Counted from the stretch's first letter, positions 23,629-35,330 are shown. The stretch is 64,000 bases of DNA from Hesseltinella vesiculosa (GCA_002104935.1 MCGT01000047.1:62001-126000); one strand, 5' to 3'. Translations and numbers: made by a program. The notes: generated from the sequence alone by a model not told the origin.

Positions 23629-25652
23629 ATGAAGCTAAAAGTCAAGGCATACATTGCAGAAAATTACACAAATCTCGATTTAATCAAGATATACAATGTG
23701 CTCTTTAGCACCACGCCACGTGAATTAGCAGAACAGAGCGTCCGGCAAGTGATTGAAGAATTATGCCTTGACGAGAATGAAAATGTCAGCGAATGGGCTT
23801 CCAAAATGAAAGACAACAAGTACCAGGTAAGCGATTTGTAATAAATGGTAGCGGCTTACCTCCATCACTATATTTTTCTTCATTCTAGATATTGAATAAT
23901 CCACAATGTCATGCTTACTGGTCTCTTCGACGAAAGGCCGAAGCAGAGGCTGAAGGAATCGCTGCCTTACAATTAAAAGCAATTGAAAGTGTCAGCTCGA
24001 CCCTTGTATCGTCGAGCTCCCTTGATACTGAACAGTTGACGATCAAGCCATCAATTGTAAGTTTTAATGAATGAGAGATGCTAGAAGAATGCATCAGGAC
24101 TCACATGTTGTACAGGAACAAGACAAGATCTACTTTGGGGGGGAGAGTCCAGCTACTATTATAAAAAAACAAGGGATCAAGCTATTGAATGACAACACGC
24201 CAGGCTTTGTCAGAAAGTATGTCCGTATGATTTTGTAGGATCTGCTTACGATTATTTTTTCTCCAGCCTCTGCTTGAATAGTATCTTGGATTTGGCAGAC
24301 AACTCTCAACATAGCCAGCGCCAATTTTTTACCGATCAAGAATGGGACTTGCTCAAACGAAAGTTTTTGAAGATGAAAAGGAGCAAACTTACCAAGGATA
24401 TTGAGACATGCATTGATGTCATCAACAAAGTAGGTTAGACTGAATCGCTGCGCTGACCAAGTTTAAACGTTTTAATATCTTCTGGTGTCCTTGATAGGGT
24501 TTCAAGTCTTTGAATTTAAGAAAGGCATTATGGAGAGCAAGAAAACAGGAACACGAGAACCAAGGCGACGTGTCAACTGTGGCTGCAATCTATTGTCAAC
24601 TGTAACCCGCATAGAGCAATGATATCAACTGCTCATCTTTTTTTTTTTTTTTTTGGGGGGGGGGGGGGGCAGGATCAATGTGTATATGAATCACGCTTAT
24701 TTGTTTGAAGATGATGAATCCTTGACGGAAGCGGATTGGTTGGCAAAATTATGGATGCCCATCTTTGAAGCACTTTTCGCTGGCTCACATGTGCGGCTCA
24801 AATGGCAAGTCCAAGCTAATATATATGGTATGGCATTTGAAAAACTCACAGGGATGTGCTTTTTAGGGGAGAATCTGCTCTGCCATGTTCCACCATACTG
24901 AAGAAGCAAGCACAGGATGACAAGCATGTCATTGGCCTGAAAATTGACTGTCGCTTTATGGCAAATTCTATTGACGTTGGAACTGCCGAAGCCGCGCGAA
25001 ACATGACACCCCAAAAGATCACCTCGGACCATGCCAAACTGCTCGTGGAGGCCAAGTTGATTCTCGATACGTTTGCCACAAGACTCCCACTTCTCCCAGC
25101 TGGTGACCTCAAGGTGTATTGCGTGCAAATCTGTCGCCAATACGCGGACATTCTTTGCCTCGACTTGGTAGACAATGGCCTTTACGTTGCAACCCCCTTT
25201 GCCCGGCTCTCGCTCCCCAGCTCGCTGGTGCTGTTCACAAGCATGGCTAAAGATTGGTTTGATTCTGCACTTCAACTGAAAGTAAGCTGAGTGATACCAT
25301 TTAATGCTGACGAAGCTGACCTGTCTATTTAATTTTCTCACCACTCATTTAGAAACGCTGTCTTGACTTGGAAAAACATACCCACATCTTTAGCAAAGGA
25401 AAAAAGCGATCATTCGGCGACCACTTTGACCGACCCGTTGCATTTGAACCAAACGCCAAACGATCCTGGATACGCGGCACATTTTTCGAATCCGTCCCAA
25501 TTGAAAAGCAACGTGACTTGGCTAACTACCTTTACGCACCTCCTCCCATGCAAGACCTCCATACCAAAAAAAAAAACCAGAACATTGTAGCTTATTCGAC
25601 ACGAACAAGCGTCATCCTGCACAAAATAAAAAAAGGGTCAATCAGAAAATAA
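23629..25652 (+). CDS. Mucorales-expanded family protein, candidate degenerate PD-(D/E)XK nuclease fold
   Basis: Function unknown. Eight exons in phase: 23629-23826, 23889-24056, 24116-24216, 24267-24429, 24498-24601, 24673-24804, 24867-25281, 25353-25652, giving 526 residues. The N-terminus (MKLKVKAYIAENYTNLDLIK) is helical. The C-terminal half has the order seen in a family I recall as abundant in Mucorales: W-x-P, then GLKIDCRFM, then DVGTAEAAR, a helix (DHAKLLVEAKLILD), VYCVQICRQYADILCLDLVDNG and LSLPSSL. In relatives the middle motif reads G-x-GE-x-K, giving D...E-x-K as in PD-(D/E)XK nucleases. Here Asp is about 316 and Glu about 330, but the Lys position is Ala (about 332), so catalysis is doubtful. 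Intron 6 (24805-24866) is GC-AG; intron 5 ends in T17-G15-CAG. The fold assignment is inference. Confidence 0.72.
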
Positions 25653-26063
25653 ATAGAGTGGGAGATGAGTCTGACGTTTGACCGAGGTTGGTACAGGAAC
25701 GCAATTGATAAGGTTGGCAGGAACATTTTTTCCATGGAACTAGCACACCCTCTCGACCCCAAGATCGTCACCGTAAATTGGAGAACTTCCCTTTCAACAA
25801 TACCTACCGCTTTCAAACCCCCCCCCCGCTGTTTTATTGTTTTGCCTGCTCATATTCATGTCTTCCATGAGCTACAGCAGTCACCAAAGGTCTCTCCAGG
25901 ATGTGCATTTGAGGCATTGCGATTCCATGCTAGTTCGATAAGCCATAAGTGAACGTCAAGTGGGAAATCAAGGATATCTTGTAGAGATTAAGGAAAAAAT
26001 CCAACCAGATGGATCCAAGGCCCTGTTCTTTCCACCAACGAGTGAGAGGGGGAAACTATGGTA
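25653..26063. other. spacer before the tandem array
   Basis: A 95-codon plus-strand frame (25665-25952) is open, but it has no recognised motif and runs through a C9 tract near 25820. Nothing here supports a gene. Confidence 0.4.
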
Positions 26064-28137
26064 CTAATAAATACAAAAGCCATTGTTTTCCCTCCTACTT
26101 GCCTTGCATTCCATGGTGCCAATGTCTACAGCCCTTGGGTACAACAATGGAGAGTCGCCATGCCGGTCGCATGTCGACAGCTGGAATCCTTACGCCAGTC
26201 ACTAAGCTGGTGAATACAGTCAAAGCGATCCATCGCCGTACCAAGGCATCAAAACCGTGGAAGAAGCAAAAGGACAGAGACGGCCGCCAACATGATACAT
26301 GTCTAGACACAAGGAAAGCCTTTCACCAAGTTTCACAGCGCCAGAGCATCGTTCAACGAGCAAACTAAGCGCACTTGATAACGGCCTGTCCCACTGCTTC
26401 TTCCAGTCCAGTCAACCACTCAGTAAGACCCAGCAACAGCAACACAGAAAATAAAATTGGCACGTTAATAACAAATATACAAACCACTGTTCTTCTCTCT
26501 TACTTGCCTTGCTTTCCATGGTGCCAATGTCTACAGCCCTTGGGTACAACAATGGAGAGTCGCCATGCCGGTCGCATGTCGACAGCTGGAATCCTTACGC
26601 CAGTCACTAAGCTGGTGAATACAGTCAAAGCGATCCATCGCCGTACCAAGGCATCAAAACCGTGGAAGAAGCAAAAGGACAGAGACGGCCGCCAACATGA
26701 TACATGTCTAGACACAAGGAAAGCCTTTCACCAAGTTTCACAGCGCCAGAGCATCGTTCAACGAGCAAACTAAGCGCACTTGATAACGGCCTGTCCCACT
26801 GCTTCTTCCAGTCCAGTCAACCACTCAGTAAGACCCAGCAACAGCAACACAGAAAATAAAATTGGCACGTTAATAACAAATATACAAACCACTGTTCTTC
26901 TCTCTTACTTGCCTTGCTTACCATGGTGCCAATGTCTACAGCCCTTGGGTACAACAATGGAGAGTCGCCATGCCGGTCGCATGTCGACAGCTGGAATCCT
27001 TACGCCAGTCACTAAGCTGGTGAATACAGTCAAAGCGATCCATCGCCGTACCAAGGCATCAAAACCGTGTGGAAGAAGCAAAAGGACAGAGACGGCCGCC
27101 AACATGATACATGTCTAGACACAAGGAAAGCCTTTCACCAAGTTTCACAGCGCCAGAGCATCGTTCAACGAGCAAACTAAGCGCACTTGATAACGGCCTG
27201 TCCCACTGCTTCTTCCAGTCCAGTCAACCACTCAGTAAGACCCAGCAACAGCAACACAGAAAATAAAATTGGCACGTTAATAACAAATATACAAACCACT
27301 GTTCTTCTCTCCTACTTGCCTTGCATTCCATGGTGCCAATGTCTACAGTCCTTGGGTACAACAATGGAGAGTCGCCATGTCGGTCGCATGTCGACAGCTG
27401 GAATCCTTACGCCAGTCACTAAGCTGGTGAATACAGTCAAAGCGATCCATCGCCGTACCAAGGCATCAAAACCGTGTGGAAGAAGCAAAAGGACAGAGAC
27501 GGCCGCCAACATGATACATGTCTAGACACAAGGAAAGCCTTTCACCAAGTTTCACAGCGCCAGAGCATCGTTCAACGAGCAAACTAAGCGCACTTGATAA
27601 CGGCCTGTCCCACTGCTTCTTCTAGTCCAGTCAACCACTCAGCAAGACCCAGCAACATCGACACAGAAAATAAAATTGGCACGTTAATAACAAATATACA
27701 AACCACTGTTCTTCTCTCTTACTTGCCTTGCATTCCATGGTGTCAATGTCTACAGCCCTTGGGTACAACAATGGAGAGTCGCCATGCCGGTCGCATGTCG
27801 ACAGCTGGAATCCTTACGCCAGTCACTAAGCTGGTGAATACAGTCAAAGCGATCCATCGCCGTACCAAGGCATCAAAACCGTGGAAGAAGCAAAAGGACA
27901 GAGACGGCCGCCAACATGATACATGTCTAGACACAAGGAAAGCCTTTCACCAAGTATTCACAGCGCCAGAGCATCGTTCAACGAGCAAACTAAGCGCACT
28001 TGATAACGGCCTGTCCCACTGCTTCTTCCAGTCCAGTCAACCACTCAGTAAGACCCAGCAACAGCAACACAGAGAATAAAATTGGCACGTTAATAACAAA
28101 TATACAAACCACTCTATTCCCTCCTACTTGCATTGCT
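26064..28137. repeat. tandem array of five near-identical ~405-bp units plus a partial sixth
   Basis: The phrase GCCTTGC(A/T)T(T/A)CCATGGTG recurs at 26101, 26506, 26911, 27318 and 27725, with a diverged partial copy near 28130. Periods are 405, 405, 407 and 407 bp. Copies differ by a few substitutions and by a GT insertion in units 3 and 4 (CCGTGTGGAAG for CCGTGGAAG). Unit 5 has one further inserted A. The array edges are diverged: the left edge reads CCATTGTTTTCCCTCC and the right edge CACTCTATTCCCTCC. Each unit contains GAAAATAAAATTGGCACG. Frames of 60-160 codons exist on both strands, but the indels shift them, so they look non-coding. No 5S rRNA, tRNA or transposon termini were recognised. 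Homogeneity implies recent unequal exchange or gene conversion. Confidence 0.95.
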
Positions 28138-29417
28138 TTGTGTTAGTGTCCATGCAAGCAGCTGGAAAATTTAACAATTCATGAACATGTGAATTTAACA
28201 TGCCAGGTATCAAGTTTGTTTGGAGGATAGCATAATAATTGTCCTGGCACAAGCAAAGCTTTTACGAAGCATTAGCGACATCCGATAAAAAGGATGAAGC
28301 TTGTACGAAAAAAAAAAAAGGAAATAAATAAATAAATACAAAATTGATGCTATCTTATCATTACTGATTGCCAATTGCCTTAATCTGAAATGCAGCCAGA
28401 GTGATCTTGAACGTCATCCACATGACATTGAATAAAATAGGGATCACCACCTAGGAGGAAAACGAAAAGGGAGAAGCGGAACACTGCTGACGCTCATTTT
28501 TAGCGCATAAAAATTTCCGCCCGCCAACACCAAAGTCACGATTTGATTAAGAGGCGTTGGTGTCGTCAACAACTTGATCAATGGAACACTTGACACCCAT
28601 ACTGGTGAAGAAATACCGGTAACACCTGGATCCATATTGCAATTGACAAAGGTGATCTAAATTATCCAAGAGGATACCTACTTTGGATGATTACCTTTGA
28701 ATGGACGCACTGGCCAGGAAATGAAAGTGTGCGGTGATTGAATATGACCACCCAAATCCTTGGTCTTTCTTGAAAAAAAAATGGAAATGCTACACAGCAC
28801 TTTTGGGTGATTGAGTCGATCTGAAAATTTGTACAGGTCCGTAAATCCATAAATGATGTTGGTCCTGAAAAAATCAGGCCAATTGGTGAAGGTCGTCCAG
28901 CCAACTTTTCATCCGTTTCGTTTTCACACTCCCAATTCCCCAGCAAAAAAAAATGAAAAATCGGTCATTTTCCCCAGGGGACCCCAAGGCCGTCTGATCA
29001 AAAACCACAGTGCAAAATTGTTCACCCCAATTTTGCACACCTCAGATGTGCCAAACTTGGATCTTTTGGCTATGATTTTGGCTATGATTTCTGCTTGCTG
29101 AAGACTACCAAAATCTCAGCCAAAGTATCCAAGTTTCATGCATATGAACTTGAAATTGATTTGGGTAGTTCATATAGTATTTTGGCTTCCCTTTTAAAAT
29201 AAACAATACATGAGTCAAATTGAATTCGAGGACCCACTAAGTGATCGAAAGTTCATGTACTTGCTGTAAGCGCTGTATATACTGATTTCTGTGGTAGTGA
29301 GATGACAAGGAGCGGTTCAGCGGCACCTTTGGCTGATGAACGGCATTCAAAAATGTCGACGGGGAAAAGCTTGACCGCTGGCACCTTTTTTCGCTTTCTT
29401 CCACTCGACCTTTTTGA
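28138..29417. other. gene-poor spacer, 1.3 kb, with possible degraded exons on the minus strand
   Basis: Between about 28960 and 28390 the minus strand has protein-like stretches in shifting frames. Examples are FTNWPDFFRTNIIYGFTDLY and, after a CCTAG acceptor, VVIPILFNVMWMTFKITLAA followed by a stop. They cannot be joined in one phase without stops and no start was found. This may be a decayed membrane-protein gene. A simple repeat TTTTGGCTATGA occurs twice near 29068-29095. Confidence 0.3.
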
Positions 29418-32400
29418 ATGCCGGATACCACTAATGAAACGAGCGATCTGTTATGGCTAAAAGCGAATATACCAGCTACAGCCATTCTGTATTATCACCT
29501 GTACGAGAAAGAACGCTATGATCTGCACGTCCTTGATGGATTGCAGCCTCCAACAAAATTAGCCACCACCATATTAAATCTTATTGACATGGTAAAGAAG
29601 ACATGTATAAAGAAAGGAGGTTGTAACAGCCTTTTTAATCCGAATAGAAAATCATCAACAAAAAACTGCCAGCCTTTGTGTTTTCCCCCTCCCTCTCCAG
29701 CAATCGTCAATCGCAAGTGATGAGTCTGGTGATGAAGCGCAAAAAAGCCAACATTGCTCTTCGCGATGTCCCCTGTCCTGCTATTCATCGACCGTACATG
29801 CTGGCGTTTGGTAAAGTGCTGGATTCACACGATCAAACCTGGCAGAATTCGTCCCTTTATGTTTACTCGCCTGCTCTATCCCAAGCACCGGCCGACAACC
29901 TTACCACCGATACCCGCCTGGACCAACCTGTCATGGTCGATACCCTCTCTTTCTCTCGCCCTGTAAGACCCGAAAGAGGCTATCACGGCAAAAAAAAAAA
30001 AAAAAATCTTTGACCAAGTCTAATGGCTCTTTTTTTTTTCTATTATTTGGATTTGGGGCAAGTCAGGCAACGATAGTCTACCTCCAAGAAGGTCTGGCCT
30101 TCAAAGGTCGCCCACTCGCCACTAAAAACAAGGCCAATGGACAGATGGACGACTGGACCTCAGCCATACGACAGCTCTCACAAAAGGGCCTGTATACAGT
30201 CTTGATTATCGACGAAACCACCTTGTATTCTCCTCAAGAGAAGCAGGCAATGTCCAACGCCTTTAATCAAAAACGTATCCAAGCCGATCGCCGCCACCGG
30301 CTGTGGTCTTGGGCTGCCACTCTGGTCCCTGACGAAGAACCTCTCTATGTCTATATGCACACCTACGCATCATCATCGACGTTTTCGCTTTCGCATGCAC
30401 TTGGATGGTTACAGCAACGCCACCAGCTTGACCTGACCGACTCCCGACTCCTCTACACCGGCAAGTCCCCGCCGACCTTGGATGCACACGCTCCGACCTA
30501 TCTCCAACTGCTCCACCCCGAAAAACTTATGGAACCATCCCAGGGCAATGGCAAGCAAAGGCAGCGTGATGCGACTAGTGATGACATCGAGGATACTGGT
30601 CTTTGCCATTTTTCCTTGGAACAGCTGTAATTAGCATTACCTGGAAAACAAGTGAGGAGTCTGCTCCATGTACCCAATCTCACTCTTTTTTATTTCTGGT
30701 ATCCTTAGTCAAATGCCCTTGAATGAAGAGGCGCTGCCGCTTCTGGTGCCTGGGAAATCATTTTCTGAAAAACGAATCGAAGAATCCAACGAATGCCTCC
30801 ACGCTATCCTGATCAAGGTGAATATTTCAGAAATAAGGGTGCAACCATTTACAAACGAACGATTTATTTTCACACACCGGAATAGGACGCCACGTTTGAT
30901 ACACTGCTGGCAAGATATGTTGCCAGGAATTCCCAGCTAGACGAGCCAGGCACTATCCAGTCTTTGGCCTTTCGAGCAAAATATACAACTGAGGATGCTA
31001 TAGGAACTTACATTGCTAACACTGGGGCGATGGCTCGAGGGAAGCAACTACCGCCCTCCAGCCTTAGCAGTACAACCTACCAATGGCAAGGCCCTAACCT
31101 CCGAATCCAAGGCAAATTCAAAGGAACAAGCGAAGATCCTTACGAAATTTGGCTAAACGTGGGCGAAAAAGGTAAAGTTGATAATAAAAAAAAGGTGGCT
31201 AGACGTATTAACCTACTTTTTTGTGAACACAGAGATCCTTGACGGAAAGTGCTCTTGCCCAGTAGGCGATCGTGGCCAATGCAAGCATTGCGTGCTGTTG
31301 CTCTTCCAGTTGCACGAACATGTTGGCAGATTCGAAGAAATACAGAATGGGACGTTACAAACTACCAATGGTGAAATATCGGCTGAACCGATCGAGAAAG
31401 AATCCGATTCAGTAACACCATCCCGCTCTGAGCCACCTCCGCCTGTCCCAATCGCCCGCCTTCCCGATGGCCGACGTTTCTTACCATGGATGCTCAAGGC
31501 CGAGGAGCCTCCACCAAAGGCATCTCGTTCCAGGAAGCGCAAAGCCGATGTTGCACTCTCGGAGGACGGTAATGATACCATCGATCAAAGTGGCAATGAG
31601 ACTGTCGACCAAAGTGGCAATGACGCAGAAAAAGATAAACCGAAGCCCAAAAAGAAGCGCACCACCAAATCGAAAAAGATTGTGTCCACTGCCACCGCCG
31701 CCGTGGCCGACTTGAACGACCCAATGGACATGCAGCCAGACATCTCGACTGGCGACAACATTGCCTCTGAGAATTCGATGCTAAGCACAAGTACCCACTG
31801 GTCACCTTCTCTCGCCATGGAAGACGGCTTCCCGTCCCCAGCCTCATCAGCACCGAAGCGCAAACCTCCTTCCGAAAGAAAAAAAGGAAAAGCCCCAGCA
31901 CAAGCTTCGTCAGACCACCATCCAGTTGTTTCGCCAGCAAATTACGTTTTTCCATCTCCCTTTGACGCCTACACGGACGCTGGCCAAACACCGAGCCTAC
32001 CACATGAGCACGATCTGTCGCTATCACCGCCGTCTTCGTTTCCGGCGCAGGAATCCGCATTACCTCCCACGCCTGCCGAGACTCTGGCCAACAGTGACAG
32101 GATTCCATCAGATGACGACGATGGCTCAACTACCGAAGATGAAGACGACGATTGGAATACCAGGGAAATGGTGAACCAGACCCCTACTTCTCATCCGTCC
32201 TCCGATACCTGCTCCAATCCCCCAAGCCAGTCCAATTTGACACAGGTACAAAAAAAAAAAGGCAGATCTCAACGCCGTTCATCTCACCTACACATTTTGA
32301 AAAAAAAAAAAAAAAAAAAAAAACCGTGTAATTGATAGCCGTTGGTCGATCTTGGGCTCTCAAAAAGCAAAATGGCAGACTCTGGTTCAGAAACCGAAGA

Positions 32401-32488
32401 TGAAGACGAGGTGCCATTACGTATTGTCACATCGCCAAAGCAGCCAACAGCATCAACCATGGACATATTTGATGAGCTCGGTTTATAG
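29418..32488 (+). CDS. SWIM zinc-finger protein
   Basis: Probable nuclear protein with a SWIM Zn finger and a long basic/acidic disordered tail; the precise role is unknown. Exons: 29418-29591, 29738-29962 (or from 29701), 30067-30626, 30709-30817, 30886-31171, 31233-32245, 32339-32488, about 838 residues. The SWIM motif CSCPVGDRGQCKHC (C-x-C-x8-C-x-H) sits just after 31233, following YEIWLNVGEKEILDG. The region before it (exons 3-5) is a conserved-looking globular part. After it come PPPPVPIARLPDGRRF and a lysine-rich, then Ser/Pro/Asp-rich tail ending DIFDELGL. The exon 2 acceptor is uncertain. The best pyrimidine-rich acceptor (29700) gives DESGDEAQ but then needs a 1-nt frame change at the A6 run 29741-29746. 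The weaker acceptor at 29737 keeps phase. Confidence 0.78.
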
Positions 32489-32794
32489 ATAGAACATTTT
32501 GATAATGAATATTGTATTCCTGCGTGAATGCCTGTCATCAGAGAAAGGCACAGCAAGAAAGAACGGCAATTTTTTTCAAACGCAGCAGCCAACGGATTTC
32601 GCAGGAGGATTTTTTTTTTTTAAAAAGAAAGAGAAGCTGGCAACTCCTCTTTCTTTTTTTCTTTCTCTTTAGCCGAACATCTTCTTGTCAACGTAAGGTT
32701 TACACATCTTTGAAAAAAGGATTCACGGTCGATGAAAAGAAAACGTGGCGATAGAACAATAGGATATCATCGATAGATGGATAATGATAAATAG

Positions 32795-32811
32795 ATGGAT
32801 GGATGGATGGA
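32795..32811. repeat. TGGA microsatellite
   Basis: Four tandem TGGA units occur in the 5' flank of the uL6 gene. Short and of no evident function. Confidence 0.6.
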
Positions 32812-32873
32812 ACTGACCCGATTTTTTTTTCCACTTCTGATCAATGTAGGGACGTAAATTACTATGAAGGTAA

Positions 32874-33585
32874 GCATCTTGTTAAGAGTTACTCGTGTGC
32901 TCTCTCTTTACAACCACAACCGTTAATACAACCGTTGAACTGCAGTGAAAGAGAGTGAATACGAAAGAAAACTTGAGACCCAGGAGAACATTTGCTTATT
33001 TTTTTTTCACTCTGTGCTTAGGATATCTACCAAGACGACTCTCTTATCATCCCCGAAGGTGTCAAGGTCCAAATCAAGGCCCGTAACGTCACCGTCACTG
33101 GTCCCCGTGGTTCCTTGAACAAGAACTTGCGTCACTTGAACATTGAAATCAAGTTCGATGGCGCCAACAAGCTCAAGTTCGCCGTTCACCACGGTGGTCG
33201 CAAGCACGTTGCCTGTATCCGCACTGTCCGCTCTTTGGTCAACAACATGATCACTGGTGTGACCAAGGGTTTCCAATACAAGATGCGTTACGTCTACGCG
33301 CATTTCCCCATCAACTGCATTATCCAAGATGGTGGTGAAGCCGTTGAAATCCGTAACTTCTTGGGCCAAAAGGTCGTCTTCAACGTCAAGATGCGTGAAG
33401 GTGTCAAGGTCGAAATCTCTGCCTCCCAAAAGGACGAATTGGTCTTGACCGGTAACGATCTCGACAACGTCTCCCAATCCGCTGCCGATATCCAACAAAC
33501 CTGTCTCGTCAAGAACAAGGATATCCGTAAGTTCTTGGATGGTATCTACGTCTCCGAACGCAACGTCCTCGAAGTCGAAGCTTAA
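32874..33585 (+). CDS. RPL9: 60S ribosomal protein uL6 (eukaryotic L9)
   Basis: Component of the large cytosolic ribosomal subunit. Two coding exons: 32874-32879 (only ATGAAG) and 33022-33585, giving 189 residues. Family features are plain: [62 protein letters not shown], and the C-terminal [17 protein letters not shown]. Length matches yeast L9. The 142-nt intron directly after the second codon is typical of fungal ribosomal-protein genes. Codon use is strongly biased toward C-ending codons (GTC, AAC, TTC) and AAG, unlike its neighbours, as expected for high expression. AATAAAATAAAATAAAA about 80 bp after the stop is a likely polyadenylation region. Confidence 0.97.
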
Positions 33586-34221
33586 AAAATCCCCCCTGGT
33601 TTTTTAATGGTCTCGATTTGAAAAAAAAAAAAACTCTGGTTGACTCCTTGCATTTTTTTTTCTTTCTAATAAAATAAAATAAAAAAAACATACGTTTCTC
33701 ATGCCAAGAGTGTAAAGTGTACTATCAGAGCACGTTTCACGCTCGCAGTGGAGAGGTCTATCAAGAAAGCCAGCAAGAAGTTACTGGGTTTCAATCGTAT
33801 TTTTGGTTCGTCGCGATCTAGCGCATTCTCAAGCCACCTTAAGAGAGAATTAAGCCTGTCTTTTTCCCGCTTGTCCAACTTCCGCTTTTTGGCAGATTCC
33901 TCAGGTCGAATAGGTTATGAATTGTATAATATCCTCTTTAGCACCTTGGTGTTGAGGTTGGAAACCATGAAACTGTCATCATAACGTTCATTGATGAGAA
34001 GGGAAGAAAAAAAAAAGGTGATGCAGGGTATCGTAGAAAGTCGGTTTCAAGCAACCGTTTTTTTTTACGCTGAAAAAATCAGGTCGGTAGGTCGATCCCC
34101 AGTCAAAACCATCGAAGCTGCACATTCATCTCCGTTCGGTCGGCCTCAAAATTCTGCCTGTGTGTACAAGCAGACCTCGCCTTTAGCTTTTATTTCTAAA
34201 TGGTTACGCAGACCGTGATAT
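33586..34221. other. intergenic region between convergent RPL9 and the DHODH gene
   Basis: 3' flanks of two convergent genes. It holds the AATAAA-rich tract at about 33668-33690 and A-runs. Short frames show no recognisable product. Confidence 0.5.
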
Positions 34222-35172
34222 CTACAGAGTCTTGAGCCTACCACGGAAGTCCTCGATGGTATTGTACCCCTTGGCTGCCATGATCTCTGCAAGTTCCTTG
34301 TTGAGACGTTCAAAGACAGCTGGCCCTTCTTCCATGAGCTGGGTGCCGATTTGCACGGCCGAGGCACCAGCGAGAATGTGTAAAAATGCTTCCTTTCCAG
34401 AGGCGACGCCGCCAACACCAATGATTTGCTTGTCAGGCAAGCGGCGATAAAAAGCATTGACGTTAGCCAAGGCAGTGTTCAGTATCATGGCACCGCTGAG
34501 GCCGCCGTAGCCATCCTTGGGCTTGATCAGAGCAGTCTCGGTCTCAAAGTCGATGGCGAGGCCGTTGCCAATCGAGTTGACACAGGTCAAAAAAGCGAGG
34601 TTGCTGTACTTTTGACACACAGCCGCTACAAGGTCAAAATGGGCAATATCGAAGAATGGAGGCAGCTTGATCCCAAAGGGTTTCTTTATCAGAGGCGCAA
34701 GGGTGGCCAGGGCAGCATCCATGGCTTCAAAGTCGTAGCCAAGCTGAGGTTTTCCGGGTACATTAGGACAGGAGAAGTTGATTTCTAGCATACAAGGCAA
34801 ATCCGCGGCGACAAATGCCTCGACCATCTTGACACTGTCCCCCAGGGACAAGCCAGACAAGGAGATAAACAGAGGTTTGGTTCGGCTGTAGTTGAAGCTG
34901 CAAGCGTAGCGAAGGTAGTACTCATAGCCTTCGTTCGGAAGCCCCATGGAACTGATACTGCCAAGAGGAAGGGGTAAGTAACGAGGGCTGGGGTTTCCCT
35001 GACGAGGAGCAAGCGTGGCCGACTTGGTGATTAAGGCGCCCGAATGGCTTTCAACCATGGCTTGTAATTCATCTTCATGTTGGCACCATACACCTGAAGC
35101 ATTGAAGAATACATTCGGTAATGTCGTCCCGGAAATGCTCGTAGAGATGTCAACCATGGTATTTTTTCCCAT
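34222..35172 (-). CDS. URA1: dihydroorotate dehydrogenase, class 1A (cytosolic, fumarate-type)
   Basis: Oxidises dihydroorotate to orotate in pyrimidine synthesis; class 1A enzymes are soluble FMN dimers that use fumarate. One exon, 316 residues. The sequence shows the N-terminal FFNASGVWCQHEDEL, then SGALITKSATLAPRQGNPSP and the active-site loop INFSCPNVPGKPQLGYDFE with the catalytic Cys at about 135; this Cys and the NVPGKPQL tail mark class 1A rather than mitochondrial class 2 (which uses Ser and has an N-terminal membrane helix, absent here). Then come NSIGNGLAIDFET, YGGLSGAMILNTAL and the FMN phosphate site IIGVGGVASGKEA. An alternative start at Met6 is possible. It lacks introns, unlike most neighbours. 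Bacterial ancestry is plausible but unproven here. Confidence 0.93.
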   Translation of the reverse strand: MGKNTMVDISTSISGTTLPNVFFNASGVWCQHEDELQAMVESHSGALITKSATLAPRQGNPSPRYLPLPLGSISSMGLPNEGYEYYLRYACSFNYSRTKPLFISLSGLSLGDSVKMVEAFVAADLPCMLEINFSCPNVPGKPQLGYDFEAMDAALATLAPLIKKPFGIKLPPFFDIAHFDLVAAVCQKYSNLAFLTCVNSIGNGLAIDFETETALIKPKDGYGGLSGAMILNTALANVNAFYRRLPDKQIIGVGGVASGKEAFLHILAGASAVQIGTQLMEEGPAVFERLNKELAEIMAAKGYNTIEDFRGRLKTL

Positions 35173-35330
35173 TGGGAAAGAAAAACGTTCCCGCGCTCAA
35201 CACACCTTTATCATCGACATTTGATCTCCGCTGGACCTGTCTGATTTTTTTTTTCGCAACAAACCCTGTCTGTTTGAATGCGCTGCTTTTCTTCAGCTGG
35301 CCGTTTTTGTTCATATTTCTTCGCGGCTCA

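Noticed and set aside
26375..28079. Repeated frames of 112-161 codons on the plus strand (and 60-70 on the minus) within the tandem units
   Set aside because: Unit indels shift the frames, composition is not protein-like, and no start or splice context is conserved; they follow from the repeat itself.
28393..28960. Membrane-protein-like minus-strand stretches
   Set aside because: Frames change repeatedly, stops intervene and no start was found; kept only as a note on the spacer.
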